Source of the DNA: DAOUJI01 sp965224415
Lineage (GTDB): Bacteria; Chloroflexota; Dehalococcoidia; Lucifugimonadales; JAGWBF01
Assembly (NCBI GenBank): GCA_965224415.1
Contig: CBDCZB010000001.1
Coordinates: 1-64,000 of the forward strand
Length of the DNA: 64,000 bases
Reading direction: 5' to 3'
The translations under genes were made by a program, and so were the position numbers. Below, in pieces: positions 36,126 through 46,063 of this stretch; within the stretch, counting starts at the first letter, position 1, and every line of letters begins with the position of its first letter. The notes beneath the pieces are model-generated. The model was not told the DNA's origin and ran no database searches. It worked only from the letters and a program-made list of their open reading frames with translations.

Positions 36126-37347
36126 GTATTCGGCCAATCTGGCATTGTCAGTTAGTACGTGAGCCCAGACAGGATGCTACCTTGGGGATAGACGAAGGGT
36201 TGTGGGATGTGAGGTGGTCATGGTGCAGGAGAAGTACGGAGTCCGGCTGGCAACACAGGAAAAGGGACGGCTCAGGAAGATGATCAGGGCTGGGAGGAGT
36301 TCCGCACAGGCGATTACCCGGGCCCGCATCCTGATCAAGATAGATGAGGGCTGGACCGCCCCCCAGGTGGCCACCGCACTGGACGTGTCGGAGCGGACCG
36401 TGTTCCGCACCAAGCGGCGGTATGCCGAGGAAGGACTGGACGAGGTGCTGAGGCACCATAACCAGGTCAACCGGCCCAGAAAGGTGGATGAAAGGGTGGA
36501 GGCCCACCTGATAGCCTTGGCCTGCAGCCCGGTGCCCGACGGTCATGACCACTGGACCATGCGGGCCCTGGCGGGCAAGGTGGTGGAGTTGGGATTGGTG
36601 GAGTCTTTATCTCCCGAGACGGTCCGCCTGCGGCTAAAAAAAACACGCTCAAGCCGTGGCTCAAGAAACAATGGTGCATCCCCAAGGTAGGTGGAGAGTT
36701 CGTGGCGGCCATGGAGGACGTGCTGGATCTCTACGCCGAGCCCTACGATCCGCAGAGGCCGGTGGTCTGCTTTGACGAGACCTCCACCCAGTTGCTGGCC
36801 GACGTGAGGGAACCGCTGCCGGCAAAGCCTGGGAGGCCGAGGCGTGAGGACTACGAATACCAGCGGGGAGGGACGCGCAACCTGTTCCTCACCTGTGAGC
36901 CTCGCCGGGGCTGGCGCCACGTGGCGATAACCCGGCAACGCACCATGCAGGACTTCGCTCAGCAGATGCGGTGGCTGGTGGATGAGGCCTACCCCGATGT
37001 CCCGGTGATTCGGCTGGTTCTCGACAATCTGAACACGCATCGGATGGCCTCGCTTTACGAGACTTTCCCGGCGGCCGAGGCCCGGCGCATCGCCAAGCGG
37101 CTGGAGTTGCACCACACTCCCAAGCACGGAAGCTGGCTGAATATGGCGGAGATCGAGTTCAGCGTGCTGGCCCGGGCCTGCCTGCGCGGACGCAACGGAG
37201 ATGAGGACAGCCTGGAAAGAGCCGTCAGCGCCTGCGTGTCAGAGCGGAACGCGATAGGAGCTACCATTAACTGGCGGTTCACTGCCCAAGACGCCAGACG
37301 CAAACTCCATCGCCTCTATCCCTGCCAATCCTGATTTGGTTCAGTAC
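36126..37347 (+). mobile_element. IS630-family insertion sequence, copy 3 (1222 bp)
   Basis: Third copy of the same element, flanked by duplicated TA (36124-36125 and 37348-37349) in CTAG. This one lies in an intergenic gap between the 2-hydroxyacid dehydrogenase and the metal exporter and interrupts no visible gene. Ends and transposase translation match the other copies. Confidence 0.95.
36220..37334 (+). CDS. IS630 transposase, two frames joined by -1 frameshift (copy 3)
   Basis: Same two frames as the other copies, with the A8 slippery run at 36636-36643. The joined 371-residue product carries the N-terminal helix-turn-helix and the DDE core. ATG 36220 follows GAGGTGGTC. Confidence 0.88.
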
Positions 37348-37376
37348 TAGGACAAACCCCAACCGGAACAAAGAAT

Positions 37377-37408
37377 CCCCGCAGTCCTCGAGGACTGCGG
37401 GGGGCTTT
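37377..37408. terminator. Terminator between IS630 copy 3 and the metal exporter
   Basis: CCCCGCAGTCCT pairs perfectly with AGGACTGCGGGG over a 2-nt CG gap, followed by GGCTTTCT on the + strand. It lies just beyond the stop of the minus-strand exporter gene. Confidence 0.7.
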
Positions 37409-37462
37409 CTGTTTGCGGGAAGACGCAACCGGGCTGGGCCGGCCCGGCCCTTTTCAGTGCAT

Positions 37463-38503
37463 CTAACGGGCTTTGGCGAGCTGGTGGCCGACGTGGTGGT
37501 TCTCGGTGCAGCCCTCCGCCGTCCGCTCCAATTGTACGGTGACGTGGTTGATGCCATAGTTTTCATACACCAAGTCCTGAATCCTGGTAGTCAACCGGCC
37601 CAAGTCTCCATCGTAAGCGGGGTCCAACAGGACGTGAGCTGTGAAGGCCTCATTCCCCGAGGTTATGGTCCAGACGTGCACGTCGTGGATGACGGTCACG
37701 CCTTCCATTTCCTCGATGTCGCTGCAAAGCTTGTACACGTCAATATGCTCAGGGGTCCCTTCCAGCAGCACGTTCAAGATTCTGACTGTCAACTTGCGGG
37801 TGTTGTACACGATAAGCAACGCGATGACGACGCTGAGAATCGGGTCGGCTATGTGCCACCCGAAGCCCATAATCAGCGCCGCGGAAATGATGACGCCGAC
37901 GGACCCCAGCAGGTCGGCCAGGACGTGCTGGAAGGCGCCTTCCACATTCAGGCTTTTCCCCGAAGACCGGTGCAATATCCATGCGGCGGCCAGGTTAATG
38001 AGGAACCCGCCGATGCCCACCAGCAGGACCGGTAATCCAACAACTTCAACATCTTCCTTGAAAGCCCGGTGGTAGGCTTCAAAGCCAATCCAGCCGGCGA
38101 TGAGCCACAGGACCGAGGTGTTGGCCAGCGCCGCCAGCACCTCGGTGCGGTGATACCCGAAAGTGCGCTCGACCGAGGCCTCTTTCTGGGCAATCCACAT
38201 GGCTACCAGCGCCATGCCTATCGCGGCGGCGTCGGTGAGCATATGCCCAGCGTCGGCCAATAGGGCCAGGCTGCCCGACAAGACGCCGCCCACCACTTCG
38301 GCTACTATATAGGCGGAAATAAGCGCCAGGGCAAGAATCAGGCCGCGTCGACTGGCGCCCCGTAAGTTGTGGGCATGGTCATGGTGGCCGTGACCGGAGT
38401 GGTCATCATGGCCGGCGTGGGCCTCGTGGTCATGCCCGGCGTGGGCGTCGTGGTCGTGGTCTGCGTCGGCGTCGTGGTCTGAATGTGGGTCGCGTGTCGT
38501 CAA
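37463..38503 (-). CDS. Cation diffusion facilitator (Zn/Co/Cd exporter)
   Basis: A 346-residue CDF exporter. A His/Asp-rich cytoplasmic N-terminus (residues 1-46, 'HSDHDADADHDHDAHAGHDH' type) binds metal. Six membrane helices follow; 'LADAGHMLTDAAAIGMAL' gives the H-x-x-x-D site and 'LGSVGVIISAALI' the paired helix 5. The C-terminal domain reads 'VTVIHDVHVWTITSGNEAFTAHVLLD'. It exports Zn2+ or similar ions by proton exchange. The C-terminal half carries the HVHVW-like signature of the ZntA/CzcD group. Confidence 0.93.
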   Translation of the reverse strand: MTTRDPHSDHDADADHDHDAHAGHDHEAHAGHDDHSGHGHHDHAHNLRGASRRGLILALALISAYIVAEVVGGVLSGSLALLADAGHMLTDAAAIGMALVAMWIAQKEASVERTFGYHRTEVLAALANTSVLWLIAGWIGFEAYHRAFKEDVEVVGLPVLLVGIGGFLINLAAAWILHRSSGKSLNVEGAFQHVLADLLGSVGVIISAALIMGFGWHIADPILSVVIALLIVYNTRKLTVRILNVLLEGTPEHIDVYKLCSDIEEMEGVTVIHDVHVWTITSGNEAFTAHVLLDPAYDGDLGRLTTRIQDLVYENYGINHVTVQLERTAEGCTENHHVGHQLAKAR

Positions 38504-38605
38504 TTCAACTTAACTCTCTTGCACCGAGTCGAAAATAGCCCAAGATAGGAGAGGTCGTCAAGTAAATCCGAGCCAAACTGATGCGCTGCCTGGAGAACCC
38601 CTACG

Positions 38606-38636
38606 TTGACGGGTAGCATGATTCTAGTGATACAAT
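38606..38636 (+). promoter_or_regulatory. Probable sufB promoter
   Basis: TTGACG (38606-38611) and TACAAT (38631-38636) are separated by 19 bp, 51 bp ahead of sufB. Spacing is one or two bases long, so strength may depend on an activator or repressor. Confidence 0.5.
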
Positions 38637-38687
38637 GTAGACTCGATAATCAGACTTCACCCGCCTAGGTTAGGATGTTAAGGCTGT

Positions 38688-40148
<1,461 letters not shown>

Positions 40149-40162
40149 CCGACCATAACCCC

Positions 40163-40194
40163 CTCACCCGTCCGGTCAAATGACGGACGGTGAG
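40163..40194 (+). promoter_or_regulatory. Intercistronic hairpin between sufB and sufC
   Basis: CTCACC(C)GTCCG pairs with CGGACGGTGAG with one bulged C over a 9-nt loop. There is no U-tract, so it is more likely an mRNA-stability or processing element than a terminator. Confidence 0.5.
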
Positions 40195-40214
40195 AGCGAC
40201 GGAACAAAGAGGCA

Positions 40215-40991
40215 ATGAGCAAAATTCCCGTCCCTGTTCTTGAAATCAAAGACCTGCACGTGTCCGTCAACGGCACCGAGATACTGAAGGGCTTGAACCT
40301 GAGCATCAATGAAGGCGAGGTTCACGCCATAATGGGGCCCAACGGCTCAGGGAAAAGCACCCTTGCCAACACCCTGGCCGGCCGGCCAGGATTCGAAGTG
40401 ACTCAAGGGGAAGTGCGTTTCCAATCCGCCAATCTGCTCTCCATGGAACCCGAATTGCGGGCCCGGGAGGGAGTTTTCCTGGCCTTCCAGTACCCTGTCG
40501 AGCTCCCCGGAGTGCGGTCCTGGCAATTCCTCAAGTCTGCCGTCGACGCGGTCAGAGAACACCGGGGCGAGTCTCAACTCTCCATCCGTGAGTTCGACCG
40601 AATGCTCAAGGACAAGATGGATCTGGTGGAAATCGACCCGGAGTTGACGCGTCGCTCGGTCAACGAGGGCTATTCCGGCGGGGAGAAGAAGCGGAACGAG
40701 ATACTGCAAATGGCGCTGTTGGAACCAAAGCTGGCCGTGCTGGATGAGACCGACTCGGGCCTGGACATCGACGCCCTCAGGATAGTAGCGTCCGGCGTCA
40801 ACCAGCTGCACTCTCCGGACAAGGCGACGCTTCTGGTCACCCACTACCAACGTCTGCTCAACTACATCACCCCGGACAGGGTACACGTTCTGATGGACGG
40901 CCGCATCGCCCGCTCCGGCGGCAAGGAGCTAGCGCTGGAGTTGGAGGACAAGGGCTACGACTGGATTACCGAAGAGGCGGTTAGCGGCTAG
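40215..40991 (+). CDS. sufC: Fe-S assembly ATPase SufC
   Basis: A 258-residue ABC-type ATPase that drives the SufBCD complex. Walker A 'GPNGSGKST', signature 'YSGGEKKRNEILQMALL', Walker B 'AVLDETDSGLDIDAL' and 'LLVTHYQRLL' are all canonical for SufC rather than a transporter. It has no membrane partner and lies between sufB and sufD. Confidence 0.97.
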   Translation: MSKIPVPVLEIKDLHVSVNGTEILKGLNLSINEGEVHAIMGPNGSGKSTLANTLAGRPGFEVTQGEVRFQSANLLSMEPELRAREGVFLAFQYPVELPGVRSWQFLKSAVDAVREHRGESQLSIREFDRMLKDKMDLVEIDPELTRRSVNEGYSGGEKKRNEILQMALLEPKLAVLDETDSGLDIDALRIVASGVNQLHSPDKATLLVTHYQRLLNYITPDRVHVLMDGRIARSGGKELALELEDKGYDWITEEAVSG

Positions 40992-41037
40992 AGGCGCTCG
41001 CCACTATTTCGTGGTTCCTAAATATAGGAGTTCGGGC

Positions 41038-41247
41038 ATGGGCTACGCGGTGTACGAAGACGACGTAATAGGTTACGCTAGAGTCCATCTCGAGAGTTGC
41101 CGCACGTTCGCCAACAGAACAACTACAATCCTACCAAACAACCGATGGCACGATTCCGACTACACGTCAGAATCGGCTGTTGCGAAAGCTAAGTCCGTTG
41201 AGCCACAAGATGTGCGAGCATGCCATATTTGCGGGACTGTCGGCTAA
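41038..41247 (+). CDS. Unrecognised 69-residue protein inside the suf operon
   Basis: A small frame between sufC and sufD starting at ATG 41038 with GGAG upstream. The product begins 'MGYAVYEDDVIGYARVHL', is rich in Thr, Arg and Asn in the middle and ends 'DVRACHICGTVG' with a CxxC-type pair. No family is recognised. The codon choice (AAC/ACA, fewer GC-ending codons) looks different from the flanking suf genes. It could be a real accessory gene or an acquired fragment. Confidence 0.45.
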   Translation: MGYAVYEDDVIGYARVHLESCRTFANRTTTILPNNRWHDSDYTSESAVAKAKSVEPQDVRACHICGTVG

Positions 41248-41250
41248 CCA

Positions 41251-42591
41251 ATGACTCAGACTCTGACAAGATACGACCAGTACGAGGCAGACTTCCGCGC
41301 CCTTGGGCAGGCTGACGAACCTCAATGGCTGCGGGACCTGCGCAACGCCGCATGGGAACGCTTCTCCGAGGCAGGCTTTCCTACAGCCCGTAGGGGAAAC
41401 GAGAAGTGGAAGTACACCAACGTGGCCCCCATCGCCAACGGAACGTTCAGTCGTCCCGCCGACCAGTCCCCTCCGGCCATCAGCGCGGCGCAGGTAAGAG
41501 CATCGGTTCCGTGGAGAGACGAGTGGACCAACTTGGTGTTCGTCAACGGCCGGTTTGCTCCGTCCCTGTCTAGCCCAACGCCTGGCAATGGACTAACGGC
41601 CATGAACCTGGCTGACGCCGTTCGAGGCTCAGGGAAGGAAGCGGCTTTGGCCAGGGAGCATCTGGCGAGATACGCTTCGCCCGACGACGACGCCTTCACT
41701 GCACTGAACACTGCATTCGCCCAGGACGGAGCCTTCATATACACGGCGCCCGACGCCTGCCCTGCGAACCCGATCCACGTCGTCCACATCACTGACGCCG
41801 GACAGCCCGTTGTTTCCCACCCGAGAACGATAGCCATAGCCGGCAGCAATAGCTCCCTGAGCCTCGTGGAGAGCTGCGTCAGCCGCAGCCCCGGAAGCCA
41901 TTTCACCAACATGGTTACAGAAATCATACTCCAGGACGGGGCGCGCATCGACCACTGTAGAATGGTTACGGAGGGACAGGCCCCGTTTCACGTAGGCTCA
42001 ACCCACGTAGATATGGCCAGGGACAGCAGCTTCGAGTCCAGATGTTTCTCCAGGGGTTCCGCCCTGAACAGACAAAACCTGACGGTCCTGCTGGACGGGC
42101 CAGGAACCTATTGCGACCTCAAGGGGCTATACTTGACCAATGACGGGGAGCACGTGGACCACTACGTCAACATAGACCACGCTAAGCCCCACACCACCAG
42201 CCGCCTATACTACAAAGGCATCCTGGACGGTCGTTCCAGGGCTGTGTTCGGAGGCACGGTTCTAGTTCGTGAGGACGCCCAGAAGTCCGACGCCCGGCAG
42301 TCCGACAAGAACTTGGTGCTCTCCCCGGAGGCGGAGGTCGACTCCAAACCCGCTCTGCTGATATACGCCGACGATGTGTCGTGCGCCCACGGGGCCACAG
42401 CCGGTAACATTGACAAGGAGACAGTCCACTACATGCGCAGCCGGGGGCTGGACCTGGACGAGGCCAGCAGGCTGCTCATACACGGCTTTGCCAGGGAAAT
42501 CATCGACACGGCGACCGTAGAACCGGTCAGAGAGTTCCTGGACTTCACCTTTATGCGGGCCCTGGCAAACTCACGTCTGGAGGCAGTGTGA
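41251..42591 (+). CDS. sufD: Fe-S cluster assembly protein SufD
   Basis: A 446-residue SufD, the partner of SufB in the SufBC2D scaffold. 'ARRGNEKWKYTNVAPIANG' is the typical N-terminal arm; 'LLDGPGTYCDLKGLYLTNDGEHVDHYVNIDHAKPHTTSRLYYKGILDGRSRAVFGG' the beta-helix core; 'CAHGATAGNIDKETVHYMRSRGLDLDEASRLLIHGFAREII' the C-terminal signature. Its stop overlaps the sufS start. Confidence 0.97.
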   Translation: MTQTLTRYDQYEADFRALGQADEPQWLRDLRNAAWERFSEAGFPTARRGNEKWKYTNVAPIANGTFSRPADQSPPAISAAQVRASVPWRDEWTNLVFVNGRFAPSLSSPTPGNGLTAMNLADAVRGSGKEAALAREHLARYASPDDDAFTALNTAFAQDGAFIYTAPDACPANPIHVVHITDAGQPVVSHPRTIAIAGSNSSLSLVESCVSRSPGSHFTNMVTEIILQDGARIDHCRMVTEGQAPFHVGSTHVDMARDSSFESRCFSRGSALNRQNLTVLLDGPGTYCDLKGLYLTNDGEHVDHYVNIDHAKPHTTSRLYYKGILDGRSRAVFGGTVLVREDAQKSDARQSDKNLVLSPEAEVDSKPALLIYADDVSCAHGATAGNIDKETVHYMRSRGLDLDEASRLLIHGFAREIIDTATVEPVREFLDFTFMRALANSRLEAV

Positions 42592-43829
42592 TGACTCAAT
42601 CAGGAACCTCCAAACTGGACGTGGCGCGAATCAGGGAAGACTTCCCCATCCTCAAGACTATGGTCAACGGCAAACCATTGGTGTACCTGGACAACGCTGC
42701 AACATCCCAAAAACCCCAGGCTGTGCTCGACACCCTTCACCGATACTATACCGAGGAGAACTCCAACATACACCGAGGAGTCCACTCCCTGAGCCAGGCA
42801 GCGACCAAAGACTACGAGGATGCCCGGGCCAAGGTCCGCAGCTTTCTGAACGCGCCCGACGACAAGCAGATAATCTTCGTCCGGGGCGCCACCGAAGGAA
42901 TCAACTTGGTGGCCAGCTCCTACGGACGGCAGAACATTGGCGCCGGGGACGAAGTGATAGTCACCGCCATGGAGCACCACTCCAACATCGTTCCCTGGCA
43001 GATTCTATGCCAGGAGAAAGGCGCCTCGCTGAAGGTCATACCCATCAACGACGACGGAGAGCTGCTTCTGGACGAGTACGAGAAGCTGCTCAATCCTCGG
43101 ACCAAGCTGGTGTCTGTGGTCCACATATCCAACTCCCTGGGCACCATAAACCCGATGGAGCAAATCATAGAGATAGCTCACGCGCGGGGTGTGCCCGTGC
43201 TGGTGGACGGCGCACAATCGGCGCCTCACATGCCCATCGACGTGCAGAAGCTGGACTGCGACTTCTTCGTCTTCTCCGGCCACAAGGTCTACGGCCCCAC
43301 CGGAATAGGAGCTTTGTACGGGAAGATGGACCTCCTGGAGTCGATGCCCCCCTACCAGGGCGGGGGAGACATGATAAAATCGGTGAGCTTTGAGAAGACC
43401 TCCTACAACGACCTGCCCTACAAGTTCGAAGCTGGCACCCCCAACATAGCTGGCGTAATCGGTCTGGGCGCTGCCATCGACTACCTCACCGGCCTGGGCA
43501 TGGACATCACCAGGGCCCATGAAGACAGCCTGCTGGAATACGGCACGGAGCGGCTGTCCAACATAAGCAGGGTCAGGCTCATCGGGACCGCCGCCAACAA
43601 GGCGAGCATCCTCTCCTTCGTGATGGACGGGGTCCACCCCCACGACATCGGCACCATACTTGACTCTGAGGGCATAGCCATCAGGGCAGGGCACCACTGC
43701 ACCCAGCCGTTGATGGAGCGGTTCGGCATTCCCGCCACCGCACGGGCCTCGCTGGCTTTTTACAACACGGAAGAGGAGATAGATCTCCTGGTGCGGGGGA
43801 TAGACAAAGTGATAGAGGTGTTCGGATAG
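42588..43829 (+). CDS. sufS: Cysteine desulfurase SufS
   Basis: A 413-residue PLP enzyme that takes sulfur from cysteine for Fe-S assembly. The PLP-binding Lys is in 'DFFVFSGHKVYGPTGIGALYGK', the catalytic Cys in 'AIRAGHHCTQPLMERF'. 'YLDNAATSQKPQAVLDTLHRYY' opens the fold. The gene overlaps sufD by 4 bp, so they are coupled. It hands sulfur to SufU. Confidence 0.97.
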   Translation: MMTQSGTSKLDVARIREDFPILKTMVNGKPLVYLDNAATSQKPQAVLDTLHRYYTEENSNIHRGVHSLSQAATKDYEDARAKVRSFLNAPDDKQIIFVRGATEGINLVASSYGRQNIGAGDEVIVTAMEHHSNIVPWQILCQEKGASLKVIPINDDGELLLDEYEKLLNPRTKLVSVVHISNSLGTINPMEQIIEIAHARGVPVLVDGAQSAPHMPIDVQKLDCDFFVFSGHKVYGPTGIGALYGKMDLLESMPPYQGGGDMIKSVSFEKTSYNDLPYKFEAGTPNIAGVIGLGAAIDYLTGLGMDITRAHEDSLLEYGTERLSNISRVRLIGTAANKASILSFVMDGVHPHDIGTILDSEGIAIRAGHHCTQPLMERFGIPATARASLAFYNTEEEIDLLVRGIDKVIEVFG

Positions 43830-44290
43830 TGTCGGACCTTCAAGACCTCTACCAGGACATGGTCATAGACCACAACAACAGGCCCCGGAACTACGGCGCT
43901 CTGGACGGGGCGGACCGCGTCGCCGACGGCTATAATCCCCTTTGCGGGGACCGTCTCACCCTGTACCTGAAGATCGACGGCTCCACGGAGAAGAACATCG
44001 TCGACGTGGGGTTCGTGGGTTCCGGTTGCGCCATATCCCGGGCCTCCGCCTCCATGATGACGGAGAGCGTCAAGGGCATGAGCGCCGAAGAGGCCTCCCG
44101 GCTCTTCAACGCCTTCCGCAACATGGTGACCAGGGAACCCGGCGCCGGCTTCGATCCCGATGAAGTGGGCGACCTGGAGATGCTGGCAGGAGTGTCCGAG
44201 TACCCGGCCCGTGTGAAGTGCGCAACCTTGGCGTGGCACACTCTCAACAACGCCCTGCACGGGTCAGACGACACAGTCTCCACGGAATAA
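43829..44290 (+). CDS. sufU: SufU-type Fe-S/sulfur-transfer protein
   Basis: A 153-residue IscU-fold protein. The three metal-binding Cys are in 'NPLCGDRLTLYL', 'GSGCAISRASASMMTE' and 'RVKCATLAW', and the SufU-type insertion precedes the last. SufU is a zinc-dependent sulfur acceptor for SufS. GTG 43829 shares its first base with the sufS TAG stop. Confidence 0.96.
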   Translation: MSDLQDLYQDMVIDHNNRPRNYGALDGADRVADGYNPLCGDRLTLYLKIDGSTEKNIVDVGFVGSGCAISRASASMMTESVKGMSAEEASRLFNAFRNMVTREPGAGFDPDEVGDLEMLAGVSEYPARVKCATLAWHTLNNALHGSDDTVSTE

Positions 44291-44369
44291 CCGTACTTGA
44301 CCCGGACGCGCGTCCCAAGATTTCAACATCACTGGTTTAGACATTTGCGAAACCCGCTCCTCGAAATCC

Positions 44370-44401
44370 CCTCTCCCACCGGGAGAGGGTTAGGGTGAGG
44401 G
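44370..44401. repeat. Palindromic intergenic repeat ahead of the second sufU-like gene
   Basis: CCTCTCCC-ACC-GGGAGAGG is followed directly by GTTAGGGTGAGGG. This form of intergenic palindrome is common in bacterial genomes as a scattered repeat. Here it may also stabilise the mRNA end of sufU. Confidence 0.6.
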
Positions 44402-44408
44402 ATTCCCG

Positions 44409-44858
44409 TTGCAGAAGTTTCCTTTTGAAGAGGTGGGCGACCTTTACAGGGACGTCATCCTGAACCACTACAGGAATCCCCGCAACAACGGCCGCCTGGA
44501 ATCTCCCGACATAACCAGCGACGAATACAACCCTATATGCGGCGACCGGGTCGTCCTGGACCTGTCCATCAACGAGGGACGCATAGCGGACGCCGCTTTC
44601 ACTGGCGAGGGATGTTCCATCACCCAGGCCTCGGCCTCCATGATGACAGAGCTATTGCCCGGTCTAACTCCTGAGGAAGCTCTCAGCCTCTGGGAGACGT
44701 TCGACCGGATGATGGACGGAGACGAGGCCGCCGCCCGTGATCTACAGGGCCGAGGAGACGTCCACTCCCTCAGCGCCGTGCGCCGATTCCCGGTGCGCAT
44801 TAAATGCGCCCTGCTGGCCTGGAAGGCCCTGGAGCTGGGGCTGGAGGCTGAGGCTTAG
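44409..44858 (+). CDS. Second SufU-like protein
   Basis: A 149-residue paralogue of SufU. The Cys residues are again present: 'NPICGDRVVLDL', 'GEGCSITQASASMMTE' and 'RIKCALLAWKAL', and the C-terminal insertion is reduced and more acidic ('DGDEAAARDLQG'). TTG 44409 follows GAGGGA. Having two SufU proteins suggests separate sulfur acceptors or clients. It may have its own start since a palindrome separates it from sufU. Confidence 0.9.
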   Translation: MQKFPFEEVGDLYRDVILNHYRNPRNNGRLESPDITSDEYNPICGDRVVLDLSINEGRIADAAFTGEGCSITQASASMMTELLPGLTPEEALSLWETFDRMMDGDEAAARDLQGRGDVHSLSAVRRFPVRIKCALLAWKALELGLEAEA

Positions 44859-44993
44859 AGTGGCAGTCTTCACAGTTGTTTCTCGGAGTTCGGCAAATGG
44901 ACAAACTGTTGCACACCTTGATAAGCTTAGACCATGCCCACGGCGCCCATGAGACTAACCCTATAGAACACTTCACTGGCCCGGAAGGGGACA

Positions 44994-45329
44994 ATGAACA
45001 CGAAGACGCCAAAAGAAACTCTTCAGAAAGTCGAAGGAATAGTTAGGAATGCCCTGGAAGAACAGTTCGGGGACGGTCTCGTGTTCGACCCGATTATTGT
45101 AACACCCACAATCGACCCCTGGGGCGACGAACGGCTGCACGTCTACATAGTGGTTGACGGAGACCTCAAACGTCTGGACCCCGGTTGGACACTTGGTCTA
45201 GTTGACATTATCCTCAAGCAGGTGACGGAAGAAGAAGTGCCTAACGTCCCGCTCAAATCGTTCATAGAAAGATCAGAGTGGGAAGACTATCTTCGTGAAC
45301 CGGAACATAGGTGGATCCCGACGACCTGA
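44994..45329 (+). CDS. Hypothetical protein upstream of a HEPN-like gene
   Basis: A 111-residue protein with one alpha/beta domain: 'LEEQFGDGLVFDPIIVTPTIDPWGDERLHVYIVVDGDLKRLDPGWTLGLVDIIL'. No named family is recognised. It overlaps the next gene, a HEPN-like protein, by 19 bp. In such pairs the first gene is often the antitoxin of a HEPN toxin; that is inference. Confidence 0.6.
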   Translation: MNTKTPKETLQKVEGIVRNALEEQFGDGLVFDPIIVTPTIDPWGDERLHVYIVVDGDLKRLDPGWTLGLVDIILKQVTEEEVPNVPLKSFIERSEWEDYLREPEHRWIPTT

Positions 45330-45796
45330 TTAGAATCGGCCGACGCCTAGCTTCCGGTGCAGTTGGTGGGCGACAAGGCAGGCCCCGTCAAGCTGAATTG
45401 CGCCGGGCGGTAAGCGCCACCTATTATGCCATGTTCCATGCGCTCGCATTATCCTGCGCCAATTTGTTGGCGGGTTCCACACTGGCCAATCGCAGCCAAC
45501 CCGCATGGCGTCAGGTCTATCGTGCCCTCGAGCACAACCACGCGAAGAATCAGTGCAACAGTCCGTCGACCATGAGCCGTTTTCCGTCGGAGATACGTAA
45601 CTTCGGTCAGCTGTTCATCCTCATGCAAATCCAACGCCACTCCGCTGATTACGACCCAGACGCAAGGTTTCCCCGCTTTGAAGTCACCAGACTAATAGAA
45701 GAAACCGAGAGAACCATCGCTGGCTTCAAACGCGTTCCTCGTGTGGATCAACGGGCGTTCGCAATCTATGTTCTGCTCAGGTCCCGAAGCGACTAA
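45311..45796 (+). CDS. HEPN-like domain protein (possible toxin)
   Basis: A 161-residue helical protein. 'AELRRAVSATYYAMFHALALSCANLL' is the first HEPN helix pair, similar to the 'AYYAMFHA' pattern of HEPN proteins. The R-x4-6-H RNase motif expected in helix 4 is not clear; 'QIQRHSADYDPD' is a candidate with R and H adjacent. GTG 45311 overlaps the preceding gene. A toxin-antitoxin or defence role is possible but unproven. Confidence 0.6.
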   Translation: MDPDDLIRIGRRLASGAVGGRQGRPRQAELRRAVSATYYAMFHALALSCANLLAGSTLANRSQPAWRQVYRALEHNHAKNQCNSPSTMSRFPSEIRNFGQLFILMQIQRHSADYDPDARFPRFEVTRLIEETERTIAGFKRVPRVDQRAFAIYVLLRSRSD

Positions 45797-46063
45797 CGAC
45801 AGACGCACTGGAGACCTCGCAATGCGGGAGAACGGAATAACCCGTGCGGCACTCCTATACCGCCCCTTGTATTGGTACAGAGAGGAAAATGGGAAATCCC
45901 ATGACCGCTGATTAGTCGTTAATGTTCCGGCCCTCGCTCAATATGTCGGCTGTGGTCTCAAACGGAGAGTAAGCCCCCTTAATCACAGGGGGTTGCGCCA
46001 GAGAAGGCCCGGGAAGCGGCTGAAGTCGGTTGAAGCATAGTCCAAGAGGTGCCTCACAGGCTG

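Noticed and set aside
38400..38500. Short tandem repeats at the start of the metal exporter suggesting a CRISPR or satellite
   Set aside because: They encode the His/Asp-rich metal-binding N-terminus of the exporter; there are no spacers.
45960..46000. CCCCC/GGGGG hairpin as terminator
   Set aside because: Only five pairs and no T-tract on either strand.
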